A program made the translations under genes and the position numbers. Below are positions 12,948-22,728 of a DNA stretch of 64,000 nt, piece after piece. Below the pieces are notes generated by a model that had not been told where the DNA came from, searched no databases, and saw only the letters and a list, made by a program, of their open reading frames with translations. Origin of the DNA: Agelas oroides (lineage: Eukaryota; Porifera; Demospongiae; Agelasida; Agelasidae). The DNA is taken from NCBI GenBank assembly GCA_949130485.1, contig OX422184.1, positions 18,042,324 to 18,106,323 of the forward strand, given 5' to 3'. Numbering within the stretch: the stretch's first letter is position 1; every line of letters starts with the position of its first letter.

Positions 12948-13003
12948 CAATGAATGACCTTTGTACCCGGCCGATCTTCGCGGTCGGGTACAAAGGTCAT
13001 TCT
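12948..13003. repeat. Palindrome with GACCTTTGTACCC arms
   Basis: GAATGACCTTTGTACCCGGCC and its near-exact reverse complement are separated by about 8 bases, giving a strong hairpin. Related single arms occur at about 38925-38945 and 40765-40795, so this is part of another small repeat family nested in the MITE. Confidence 0.65.
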
Positions 13004-13069
13004 TCCAAGGTGATGTAATTGCAATTGTCAGATGTATTATGAATGACGAACATGCAGTACGGTATGAAT

Positions 13070-13250
13070 ATGTATGTAAAACTAACACGCAGTATGCGTA
13101 TGAATATGTATGACAATCAACGAACACGCAGTATGCATATGAATATGTATGACAATCAACGAACACGCAGTATGCGTATGAATATGTATGACAATCAACG
13201 AACACGCAGTATGCGTATGTATATGTACGACAATCAACGATCACGCTGCC
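13070..13250. repeat. 39-bp tandem repeat, about four units
   Basis: The unit runs CACGCAGTATGCGTATG, AATATGTATG, ACAATCAACGAA and recurs every 39 bases with few changes. It lies between the two GAAATCCA arrays of the surrounding MITE. Because 39 is a multiple of three, spurious repetitive open frames appear on both strands. Confidence 0.85.
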
Positions 13251-13868
13251 TATGCGCTATGTAGCGGTGAACTGCCTGTGACATTGTATTCTGTTAGCAT
13301 ATACAGTAAAACCTCCGAACAAAGGACACATTGGGGACGGGCCATTTAGGCTGAGAGGAATGTGGTTCATGATTGTTCATGAGTGTATTTTAGCTGTATC
13401 TTCAGAAATAGCGAAATCCAGAAATCCGCTTTGAAATCCAGAAATCCGCTTGAAATCCAGAAAATCCACTTTGAAATCCAGAAATCCACTTTGAAATCCA
13501 GAAATCCACTTTGAAATCCAGAAATCCAGAAATCCACCTGAAATCCACTGGATTTCGAAATCTCGTACGCCGAACCGCACCGTGACGGACCCCTCGGCTG
13601 TGGCTCAATCGAAGACGCCGAGGCGCTCCGGAACGCTTCCTACCTACAAGCTACGTCCCTCGCAACTATTAACCTGATGATCTTTCCACTAAACAAATCC
13701 CTGGATCGACAATTTGGAAAACAAAACGGCCTCATTGAGGGCAGAAGTATCTAGCCATGGAGGAGTCACAGGAGATGAGAGCATAAATTTCTTCCGTTCT
13801 TTGGAAAAAACGACATACGAACAAAATTAATATGGCTGCTATTAGCGAAGTGTGGGAGGCTCACAGAA

Positions 13869-14112
13869 GTGAGTTGTACGAGATTAGAACTGGGTCAAGT
13901 ACACATCGAGAAGCTGGTAACGGCACTTGAAGAACACTATCTGATAGACCAAACCGTGATCGACGTCATTGTTGAAATGTCAGAGCAAGAAACTGCAGAA
14001 GCAGTGCTTGATTCAGCTGGGAGAATAGTTACTTCTAATCCAACTGCACTCAGCAAATTTCTTGATACTATCAAGACATTTGGTATGCAACCCTTAGCTG
14101 ATACGATCAGAG
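13869..14112 (+). CDS. CARD-like domain exon (exon 1 of CARD/coiled-coil gene)
   Basis: About 80 residues resemble a CARD of the death-fold class, a protein interaction module. The pattern HIEKLVTALEEHYLIDQTVI, then ETAEAVLDSAGRI, then ALSKFLDTIKTFG and LADTIRG follows CARD helix spacing (LxxLxxxxLID, LLD, ALxxFLDxL). The exon ends at 14112 with a strong GTAAGG donor and codon phase 1. The true start is uncertain: no in-frame ATG precedes the domain. An ATG at 13832 opens MAAISEVWEAHRSELYE, which looks like the missing first helix but is one base out of frame. Either an upstream exon splices at about 13866 (CTCACAG) or there is a single-base frame error. By family knowledge CARDs act in immune or apoptotic signalling; the role here is inferred only. 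Confidence 0.6.
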
Positions 14113-14209
14113 GTAAGGTCAACTTGTCCGAGTCATCTATGATCTCAGGCATGCTGCATGCAGCATATGCCCAGGGGAAAGGGTGCACCAGCATTATCAC
14201 CTCTACCAG
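14113..14209 (+). other. Predicted 97-base intron of CARD gene
   Basis: The donor is AG/GTAAGG and the acceptor TATCACCTCTACCAG. Removing it restores frame between the CARD exon and the coiled-coil exon. An alternative acceptor at 14191 (GCACCAG) keeps the same frame and adds six codons. Confidence 0.55.
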
Positions 14210-15445
14210 CAATCCCTGGAAGTCCAATATTTTTATACATGCAAAATGACCATTCCATTGCTGCCTCTAACTCAAACACACAATCTGGAGATGCTAAGAG
14301 TGGAATGACACCAAGTGTGCCCGTTCAGGCTCCGGGAAAAGCATGTCTCACTCCTGGTACAGTTAATATGGGTTATCCACCAAGTAATCAAGCTTCCACA
14401 CTCAACAGTCCTTCACCATATCCAGAGTACCTGAACCAGGGCAGAACACATAATCCAGTGGATGGAACAAATCTTCAAGGCATTCCACCAAATGATTCAG
14501 GTATTGTACTTGAACTTAGTAACTCATCAGGAATAGAAACCACAGACTTTGGCTCTGCCCTGGCATGTCCTCCAGTTCTACGGTCTCATAGTGGGACATC
14601 AGACAGTAGCAGTGACACTGGTCTGCTGGAGGAAGCATCTAGTCCAATAAGGAAGAAGTTTCAAGAGATGAAAGTAGTGAATCAAGGGTCAAAGAAGGAG
14701 AAATGGAAGTTGAAAGAGGAGAATCAGGAGCTGAAAGAAGTGAATCAGGAGCTGGAAGAAGTGAATCAGGAGCTGAAAGAAGTGAATCAGGAGATGAAAC
14801 TCGAGTTACAGAAGAACCAAATGACGCCTGTTACAGAAACACTCCAACCATTGCCAGGGCACTTCTCACTACAATACACCACAAAAGGAGATATGGAACC
14901 TCAGGATGACACAAGCAATAATGTCACATCACACTCCGAAATTGAGCAAGAGTTTAAGTCAACAATTACTGAATCCACTCTTTTTTCACAAGAAGATGTG
15001 AGAGAAATCCCTCACAACACCCCTGCAGAGTACATACGAAAGTTAGAACGAGAACGTGAATTCTTAATGCAGAAATTGATTGAAACTGAAGCTGACAGGG
15101 ATGCACTTAAAGCTGAAAGGGATGCATTGCAAACAGAAAGAGACGTATTGTTGAAATGGATTCAAACTATCATCTCGCATTACGAAAGAATGATATATGA
15201 TCGAAAAAGCAGATATAAGAAGATTCACCAGCAACATCAGGAATTAGCAAGGGAAATAGAAGCTATAAAAGAAATTGCTACTGATTCCCGAATGGAGTAT
15301 TTGTGTTCCAGGAAAGAGAACATAACTGTGATGCTCATAGAGAAGGCAGAAGAGATGAACGCAGAGATGATCCACATACAAGAGCTGGAACAACAGAGAG
15401 ACAAGGTAGTGAGTGCGTTACTGCAGAAGCATCTCCCAAGTTCAG
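14210..15445 (+). CDS. Ser/Pro-rich linker and coiled coil (exon 2 of CARD gene)
   Basis: This exon joins exon 1 in phase if the 97-base intron 14113-14209 (GTAAGG to CTCTACCAG) is removed. It then reads from AIPGSPIFLY. The first half is low-complexity Ser/Asn/Pro. A heptad repeat follows (ELKEVNQ-type units at about 14710-14810, encoded by a 21-bp tandem repeat), then a second coiled coil (KLEREREFLMQKLIETEADR, then repeated ERDAL units). The ORF would end at 15465, but a CAG/GTGAGT donor at 15445/15446 indicates splicing before the stop. The coiled coil suggests oligomerisation. CARD plus coiled coil recalls the CARD9/10/11/14 layout, but no PDZ, SH3 or guanylate-kinase region follows. Confidence 0.7.
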
Positions 15446-17202
15446 GTGAGTATGTGCATGTGTAACATTTATAAAATAAGTAATCTCTGATTGAGGCTGG
15501 TTGCAGTCGTTACGCCAGCGTACCGGAAGTCATACATTTCCTATTGCCGTGCCCGGTATCCGTATACCATTCAGCCCCACCCCCTCAATTTTCGGCTGAA
15601 ATATTACCAGAATTGCTCCTTCCTATTCTACGAAATGACAAAGAGATGAGCCTTAAAAAGTGCATGTAGAAATAGAGCCAACATTAACAACTTTGCAAAG
15701 TTATACTACTTCCACAATAGCTCTACTTGCATTACTTTTCGCTGCAGGTTGCCGACTCTGGTCAAAAGTGGGTGGAGCTAACATCACCTGAACTTCTTTG
15801 TTACAAATCGTTCCGCCGCATGCTTTTCTTTATTTCAGTCTACACTGAGATTGTAAATGAGCTAGATTTCATGCCCTTCTTTTTTGGTAACTGGCGTGAA
15901 AACATAAAGTGACTTGCTATGATCATAAAGTATTACATAAAAATTACATCAATTTTTACATGAAGTACAACTGTATACAAACTGTAAGGCGCTAAAATCC
16001 GCACACAAGCAGCTGTTGAGCGGCCATCTAGCAAGCGACAAGCTACAGCAACGCAGTGTGTTGCAAATGCTGTCTCTGGCTTTCCAGCTCCACCTACTGG
16101 TGTAACAAGGTATTTCCTCCCCCTCCCTAACATTAATTTGCATATAAAATTCATATAAATGAAGACGAATTTTGTTGTGTCTTCAGCACTCCATTCTCAC
16201 TGTCACGAGCTCTTCTTGTCTTGCTTGCCCTGGCCAGAGGAGGCAAAAATAATTATATGTAACAGCAACAGCAATCATATCAAGAATTTTGTGACCATTT
16301 GCTGAAGATAGCACCTAGTAGCACCTTTACACCATGGGGACAGTACAGGAATATAATTCGTACAAAAATAGATAATTTCAATTTTAGCTGTACGATTTAA
16401 TTAGAGTACGAAAATTATCGAATATTCCGAGAAACGGGGGGTGTACGAATAAATAGAGCATTTGTACGAAGTGAATAGAAGAAAAACGCGTGCAAGTTTT
16501 CGACTCTTAGCCAACATTGAAGAATGAACTTACAGCATGCTGTACAGCATTCGCTTAACATTTAATAAACCTGCGGGAACACACGGACTGACCCTTACCC
16601 CGGCTCATTTCGACATCGTCCCTGCCTGTACGATCAGAACCAAGAGCCAAAAGAACTTGTTCATTCGCATTTGTGGACGTTGGAAACACTCTCACCATAT
16701 TGCGTAAACTCAGTGCTTGTGCTCAAATGCGCTTCCGCTGTACGAATATTTCATTTTTACATGTACGAATAAATTAGAGTACGTAATTTACCACCCAGAA
16801 AAGGGGGGTGTACGAATTAATAGGGTGTACGAATTATTAGAAATTCTACAGTAATACTGTGACAAGATATCAATTTTCCAAGTCACGACCAACTTCTTCG
16901 CACTAAAAGCTTTCATTCCATGGAAGTTTCATGTCACATACCGTAAAATCGTAAAATCGGGAAAATAGGCACCCCATGAATACATGCACCCACACATTTT
17001 GGTTACAGCAACCAGATTGTGCTTATAAGCACCCCTATAAAAGTAGGCACCCCATATGAAAAGGTACCCGTTACTACGCAAACGGAAGTGAATTTGCTTT
17101 TGGATCGTAGTGGCTAATTTACGCCAGTGTCTATCTCCGATTGTAAGCAAGCTATTAACACAGGATATGAGCCAAATTTAGGCAAGGTCTCTTGATAAAA
17201 CA

Positions 17203-17291
17203 TATATATAACCCGTTACCTAGGCAACATATAAGAATGTTGCTCATATCTCTCTTGTACAGTGATGTTGCCTAGGTAACAGGTTATATAA
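17203..17291. repeat. Inverted repeat with TACCTAGGCAACAT arms
   Basis: The left arm TATAACCCGTTACCTAGGC and its complement near 17265-17290 enclose about 35 bases. It directly abuts the next palindrome and lies inside the 3.26-kb element. Confidence 0.7.
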
Positions 17292-17394
17292 TAGTTAAAT
17301 CCCTCCCTGGGGTGTGGTCTTGCATATTGGTGTCTGGCTATGCCCGACACCAATGTGTAAAACGACCACCCCCCAGGGAGGGATTTAACTATTA
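17289..17394. mobile_element. Palindromic MITE-like element
   Basis: The arms TAATAGTTAAATCCCTCCCT and complement at the right end form a near-perfect hairpin of about 106 bases, with an inner GGTGTC/GACACC pair. It has no coding capacity. It is probably a separate insertion beside the preceding palindrome. Confidence 0.7.
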
Positions 17395-19646
17395 CATAGA
17401 AATTAACAAAAACCTTTCACAGATTCGTTAGTTTCAAGTGCTTTATGTTGGTGGGCAGGGTTGGCAACAATTGATCGATTGATTGCTGAATGTATCTCTG
17501 GTTCTAAAAAAGCTATAAACATTGGACTGAAATTAGCACAAGAAGAACCTCTAACCTAAAATACATCACAGTTACAACTATAATCCGTTCCCACACACTG
17601 TTTTTGATTGTGGCCAGCTTCCGTGAAGTAGCATTGTTGCCTGAGCCCCAGTATTGCTGCTGCTGCTCCAGGGACGGCTCAAGTTAGCTACTGCTATCTT
17701 CGAAGCAACTCTGCCCCCAGACCCCGGTTAAGGGCTGATGGTACTAATATTCATAGGGTACTTGTAATTGATGGGTACTTATACTCCCGAGTTTACGGTA
17801 TACTGGCAAAAATAAGTCACTTGTTCATTGCAGTTGGCATTGTTATTCGTGCTGCACACTCGTAACAATACAGATGGCAACCTTGTGCAGCTGGATAAGC
17901 GAGGGTCCACTGTATGACATGCACAAGTTGGCTACAAGACAGTTATCAAACACACCCAGGGGCTTTGGTAGTCTTGGAGTTGCACCCACTAGTAGGCTTA
18001 TGTACCTTCCACATGGCTAATAGCATTACGTCATCTTCCTTGGTCCTCATCCAGGTCTATTGTGAGACGATGACAGCGAACTCATACACTGCGGAGAAAT
18101 GGAGAGTGAAAGTGAAGATGAAACACTGTAAGTTACAGTGGTTGTGCTACCTAACTCTATTGCCCACGATAGATCAAAGCTAAAGTGATACTTGTGCTCT
18201 TCTCTTTTACCTCACAGGTACTGAAACATTATGCTAAAAATATATATGGAAAATGAACATGTTGACATCTATTATGTTTTTAAGTGAATTGGATGTTGTG
18301 TGACTATTTTTGACACTACTACAATCAAGTTTACCTGAGCTGGATAACTTTGTTACATTTCATTCCGCCTGCTCCAGTAGCAAAATGTCTTCAACAGTTG
18401 GACGAAGGAGGCATCACTACACCTCCGAAAAGTGGAAATCAAACTGGCGTGGCTGATCTGTACACGGTATTCACGATAACACTCAGACGATGCAAAAATC
18501 AAAGAGTAGTTTTTCTCCGTAAACAGCCAGTACATTTGAACAGTCTTAGCTCAATTTTTTCCTCGATCAGCTAAAATCAGTCTTTGATCCCTACTGCAAC
18601 TCCCTGATACAGCCAACAACCAATAACTTGGTAGTTCACTGAGATCTTGCTGGACAAACCAACGGTGGCTGCTCTGCTTACACGTGGTCAATTTGCACTT
18701 CCGGTAGGCGTGGCCGTTGCAAAAGAAAACGCATATTTGGAACGCTGGCGTAACGACTGGGTTGTGCTATGGATTAGTTTGAATGATGCACATTGTTCAT
18801 AACGCAATATTAACATAATATGTTTGCTTGTTTTTGTTTTTTCTTCTTCACTTGTCTGATTTTGGATAATTATGTGCATCCTTCAATCCATTCTGACTTC
18901 TGGAATCGATTTGAAGTACCATGCAAGGCATGTCAAAAAACCTGGAATCCAAGCTTGATTACTTCATTGGCAGCTTTAATTGCTTCCAAATTGGCAATTT
19001 TAGGGGTTTTCAAAAATGTCAGTGTCCATAATATCATTTTACTCGCTTCCTATTGGCATCAGCATCCAATAATGCGTTTAAAATGTTAATTAACCCTTTA
19101 TATCCCATAGACGTCTACACACGTCGTAAATTTTAGTGTAGTTACATTACCGTATATGTGTATACACGTCATAGCCACAGGCTAGTGTTATGCCCTCTGT
19201 TTACATAGGAACAAGATAGTGCAGCCACTCCTGTGGTTAGATAAACTTCGGTCATGGGCTAATACTTCTGTTTGGGTGGGGGGGCTTCCCGTAGCTATAG
19301 CACTTCCTGTCTGTCAAGCTATAAGCTTAGTTTTCCCAATATAGTACCGCGTACGTGAATTGTAACAAATTCAGAGGTATTTATGCTCCTCTAGCACAGA
19401 ATTACGAGCTAGAAACGCTGTTTATAACTAGTACTACTCTAAAACTACCCAACTAAGTAGAACGCTCCCTTAGTCTGCTTAGTACGCTAACCTATCATGA
19501 TAAATCTGAGTGATAAGCGCTTACCTGTGTCTCACGGTGTATTAGATACAGATAGCCCTTCAAACTTGCTTGTTTCGACTTTTACTCAAGCTTAAGCAAC
19601 TGCTCTCACTACTAAAACAGTAATTTGCTGCAGAGTCATGTAACTT

Positions 19647-19954
19647 TGGGTGTCTCTATTCACTGGACTGGACTACTGGACTGACCTTTTTGTCACTAAA
19701 AATCACTTTTATACCCTGTAATTAGATTCACCCACCAGTAGAGTTGCAAGCTACATTATACTAGCCTGTAAAAACATAGCCTCTTACTATATAGACTTTT
19801 ACCTGCCAGGAAACCTACATTTGCATAGTGTAAGGCTGTGTTACTGGGCAGTATGCAACACTACAGGCGAGTGAGGCTAATTACAGGGCATAAAAATGAT
19901 TTTTAGTGACAAAAATGTCAGTCCAGTAGTCCAGTCCAGTGAATAGAGACACCT
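19647..19954. mobile_element. MITE with about 75-bp inverted repeats
   Basis: The left arm, from GGTGTCTCTATTCACTGGAC to TACCCTGTAATTAG, is mirrored on the right with few differences. An 8-bp direct repeat TGTAACTT (19639-19646 and 19955-19962) flanks it. It is non-coding. The 8-bp duplication is typical of hAT-type mobilisation. Confidence 0.8.
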
Positions 19955-20023
19955 TGTAACTTCAAGTTGCGAGTTTATTTTATGTACAGTAGGTTACCAT
20001 GGGCCCGTGTTTAGATTGATTAT

Positions 20024-20407
20024 GCTAGGCTTTAACTGGAATGCACTGCTTGACACGTAAGGAGAAAGTCATTGTTGTGTGTGGAGCAAAACTTACTGAC
20101 ATATAAGGGGGAGAGGTGGGGTAGCAATGTATGCTTCCACTCATGAATGGGTCCCTCTCATAGAGGAGCTGAGAGTTTTCTGAAATGTGCATTCATTTTT
20201 GGGCAGTCAAAGTTGTCCATTTCAAGAGTAATGGCAAACATTGACTGACAGTGGCTCTGAACACTTGGCAGCATACATTGATTCAAGACGTGTTGGTGGT
20301 TAGGACCCTATGTAGAGTGGCCATGTCCATTGAGTGGGAATGAAGGGTTATGAATATGCAAACCCTAACTCTGACACTAGGAGTAACCCTGATCCTGACT
20401 GTAACCC
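20024..20407. repeat. Dispersed repeat, copy 2
   Basis: It is a diverged, shortened relative of 11611-12102 in the same orientation. It ends about 80 bases before the predicted acceptor of the CARD gene's third exon. Confidence 0.7.
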
Positions 20408-20489
20408 TGTTAATTTTCTTTCTTTTGTTTTTGTAATCTCTGCCGTACACCTTGCATTTCATTTTAAAGTTGACTGTTTCCTTTCACAG

Positions 20490-21478
20490 GTTCTCATGAA
20501 TTTGATTCTGTGTTTGCATACTATCTAGCTCGAAACAACATGCTATTCGAAGGTACAAAATGCAAAGTATGCAATCAACAACTTGGAATATATTGTGAAC
20601 GTTGCTTACCTGACAAAAAATGTAAACGACAAGACAATCATGAAGTTGATCATACGTTCAAACTTCTTAAAGCAGCAGATAGTCACATTTACTCTAAAGC
20701 AATACTGCTTATTGCATGTGGAGGGAACGATGAAGATGACAATGGTCCCCACAAAGATATTCTCGAAGGATATCTTAGTAAACCCAAGACCATAACACCT
20801 GGTGGTTGTTCCTGGAATCTTCCAGAATGTACAAGGTGTGACAGTTCAACCAGTGATCTTGAAAACAAATTTAAGGAACACTACAAGGGTCAATACCGCT
20901 CTAGTATTCAGACTAGTTCAGTTGACAGTGATGCAGTGCTCTTCTACATTTACTTTCACCGTGGATTAGCAGTGAACATTGACCTTATGCACTACCTCTT
21001 CTGTAACAACTGCAGCCGCTATTTCCCTCATATCAGGAAGGTTTTGCATCAAGCTTGGGAATTTCGCAGGGCTATTTTGCCGAATCAGCACAAAGATGTT
21101 TCAAAAGAGAAGAAAATACAAGACATGCAAAAAATGTCAAGTAAGGCCAATGAAAGCCTGCTCTTTCACACAATACGCGTCTCTCCAGGTGAAAAAGACC
21201 AGCAGATTCTGATTGAGTTTCCATTTCTGTGCGATGTTGAAGTTTCTCCTAAAGTAGGATCCTGTGCTCTAGTTTATGCTCAAATACCACCATGCTGCTG
21301 GGCAATCCCTCTTGACCCATTATCTCCAGCTCTGCCTGAGTTATGCAACAACTTTCTACATGTTGTTGGTCGAATTAATGATGTGCTTGCAGCTAAACAT
21401 ACAGAGTACTTGGAATCAATTGGCTATGAGAAAATGTCTCCCAAACTGTTAATTAGATATTTTCCAAAATGCTGTTAG
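20490..21478 (+). CDS. Cys/His cluster and unknown C-terminal domain (exon 3 of CARD gene)
   Basis: The exon opens after a strong acceptor and reads GSHEFDSVFAYYLARNN, with no ATG nearby, so it is an internal or last exon. A likely zinc-binding cluster follows: CKVCNQQLGIYCERCLPDKK, then further C and H residues (CX2C, CX2C, C, HX3H). The rest, to the TAG at 21476-21478, has no family I recognise; it contains more Cys pairs (CNNCSRYF, PPCCW, FPKCC). Joining to exon 2 is in phase and would give a protein of about 820 residues with CARD, linker, coiled coil, Cys/His cluster and unknown domain. A separate gene lacking its own start is the alternative. Confidence 0.7.
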
Positions 21479-22015
21479 TCTAGTTTAATTCCTCAGACAT
21501 GGAAGTTGTGGCTAATCATGATTGTAACATACTAGTTTAGTCCCCATGTACTATATACTTATAGTTCCTTGTGTATCATTATATGCAGTTTATTTTAGAA
21601 CTGTTTTTTCACAAGCCCACTTGACAAACAACTTTTACGGGTGCATTTTTGCTTGTACAGTTCCCTAGAGATTTTGTTTTATTTTTTTTTGTATATAAGT
21701 ACTCACACACATTTACAGAAAGTGAACTTTGCATGGATATTTGAAATTAAAAATGATGTAGATATCTGATCCTAGATCTGGCTGTGTTACATTAGCATTA
21801 GATATAAGACATGCAGACATGCACTCCAACAGCTCATGGCCACAACCGAAGGCTCTGCCCCACCCAACAGAAGCCCCCCACCTACTTCAACATCCTGAGT
21901 TCTACTTTCAATAGGGTTAACAGTAGATACATATAACGTAAGCAGCCACCCCCTAGACCTTACCTCTCAACCACCCCTCCTTCTACACACACACACATAC
22001 ACACACATACACACA
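21479..22015. other. 3' flank of CARD gene with CA microsatellite
   Basis: No gene is seen. A CA/ACAT microsatellite occupies about 21986-22026. Confidence 0.5.
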
Positions 22016-22016
22016 C

Positions 22017-22600
22017 ACACACACACGAATAATCAGTTAACCACATCTCTGCTAACATGCATCACTGTCAACTGAACTAGTCTGAATACTAGAGCTGTAT
22101 TGACCCTTGTAGTGTTCCTTTTTCCTTACATGTCTTGTATTTTCTTCTCTTTTGAAACATCTTTGTGCTGATTCGGCAAAATAGTCCTGCAAAATTCCCA
22201 AGCTTGATGCAAAACCTTCCTGATATGAGGCAAATAGCGGCTGCAGTTGTTACAGAAGAGGTAGTGCATAAGGTCAATGTTCACTGCTAATCCACGGTGA
22301 ATGTAAATGTAGAAGAGCACTATGGAATGAATAAGACCAAGTGTAGTTGGGTATTTGGCTGCCATAATGAAATGAGGGTGTGGCACTATTTTACTATCAT
22401 TAGTTCCATCAACAGTGGAAGGAGAACTGCAGAACAACACTGCTAATGCCAGCAGCTTTGTTCAAAGCACTGTTGGAGACTGCCTAAGATAGAACTACTT
22501 GTAACAGGGAGAAATGTGAGTCATTGACTGTGAATGTTAATTGACTGTGAATGTTAATATACATACTAAGGATCTGAAATAGCATTATATAATTACAGAA
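22017..22600 (-). pseudogene. Receptor-family N-terminal relic carrying the exon 3 insert
   Basis: On the minus strand from about 22470 a signal-peptide-like MLFCSSPSTVDG and a degraded IPHFHYGS-type stretch resemble the start of genes 1-5 with an internal loss. The same relic without the insert is at 26915-27300; shared landmarks are CACGAATAATCAGTTAACC and TTGGCTGCCATAATGAAATG. Confidence 0.65.
22058..22322 (-). pseudogene. Inverted, circularly permuted copy of CARD-gene exon 3 fragment
   Basis: Read on the minus strand, the first block (22322-22128) matches 20935-21127 and the second block (about 22120-22058) matches 20874-20935. The order is swapped relative to the source and both blocks open at the same base, 20935. 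Identity is high, with scattered substitutions. It sits inside a receptor-family relic whose uninterrupted counterpart is at about 26.92-27.2 kb. Confidence 0.8.
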
Positions 22601-22728
22601 ACTGTACTGCCATGCACATGTATACTTGTTCGTACAATCATAAGGGACTAGAGTATTTTAGATGTGTACAAAGTAAATGTTATGGCTAAAGTACAAATAG
22701 CTAATACCAACAGGAAAGAAACAGCCTT

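Larger units (their letters stand above)
12692..13596. mobile_element. MITE family A, long copy with internal tandem arrays
   Basis: The ends are inverted repeats (left TGAGGGGTCCGTCAC, right the complement of CGAGGGGTCCGTCAC). An 8-bp direct repeat GCTGTGGC flanks the element at 12684-12691 and 13597-13604, as expected for a target duplication. Inside are two arrays of a GAAATCCA-based unit (about 12735-12840 and 13410-13550), a perfect-looking hairpin and a 39-bp tandem array. No transposase is present. A shorter relative sits at 39489-39703. The 8-bp duplication suggests hAT- or P-type mobilisation. Confidence 0.75.
15504..18759. mobile_element. 3.26-kb TIR element without transposase
   Basis: The 18-base terminal inverted repeats are exact (CAGTCGTTACGCCAGCGT at 15504-15521, complement at 18742-18759). 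An exact 5-bp duplication GGTTG flanks it at 15499-15503 and 18760-18764. A second inverted match (CCGGAAGT) lies just inside each end. Internal ORFs are all under 90 codons and unrecognised, so it is a non-autonomous or decayed element. Direct internal repeats rich in TGTACGAAT occur at about 16360-16460 and 16735-16835. Confidence 0.75.
15446..20489 (+). other. Predicted 5-kb intron of CARD gene, filled with repeats
   Basis: The donor is TTCAG/GTGAGT and the acceptor is CTTTCACAG at 20489, preceded by a strong pyrimidine tract. Both flanking exons are phase 1 (G + GT), so the join is in frame. The intron contains the 15504-18759 inverted-repeat element, the MITE at 19647-19954 and the dispersed repeat at 20024-20407. 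No supported ORF lies inside. Confidence 0.6.

Noticed and set aside
12942-13264. Tyr-rich and Met/Asn-rich repetitive ORFs
   Set aside because: They are translations of the 39-bp tandem array inside a MITE.
12692-13596. Evenly spaced GAAATCCA units suggesting a CRISPR array
   Set aside because: Units are contiguous without unique spacers, lie between transposon ends, and the DNA is eukaryotic.
20510-21478. Stand-alone gene starting at 20510
   Set aside because: The putative start is GTG and a strong splice acceptor lies 20 bases upstream with open frame between, so an internal exon fits better.
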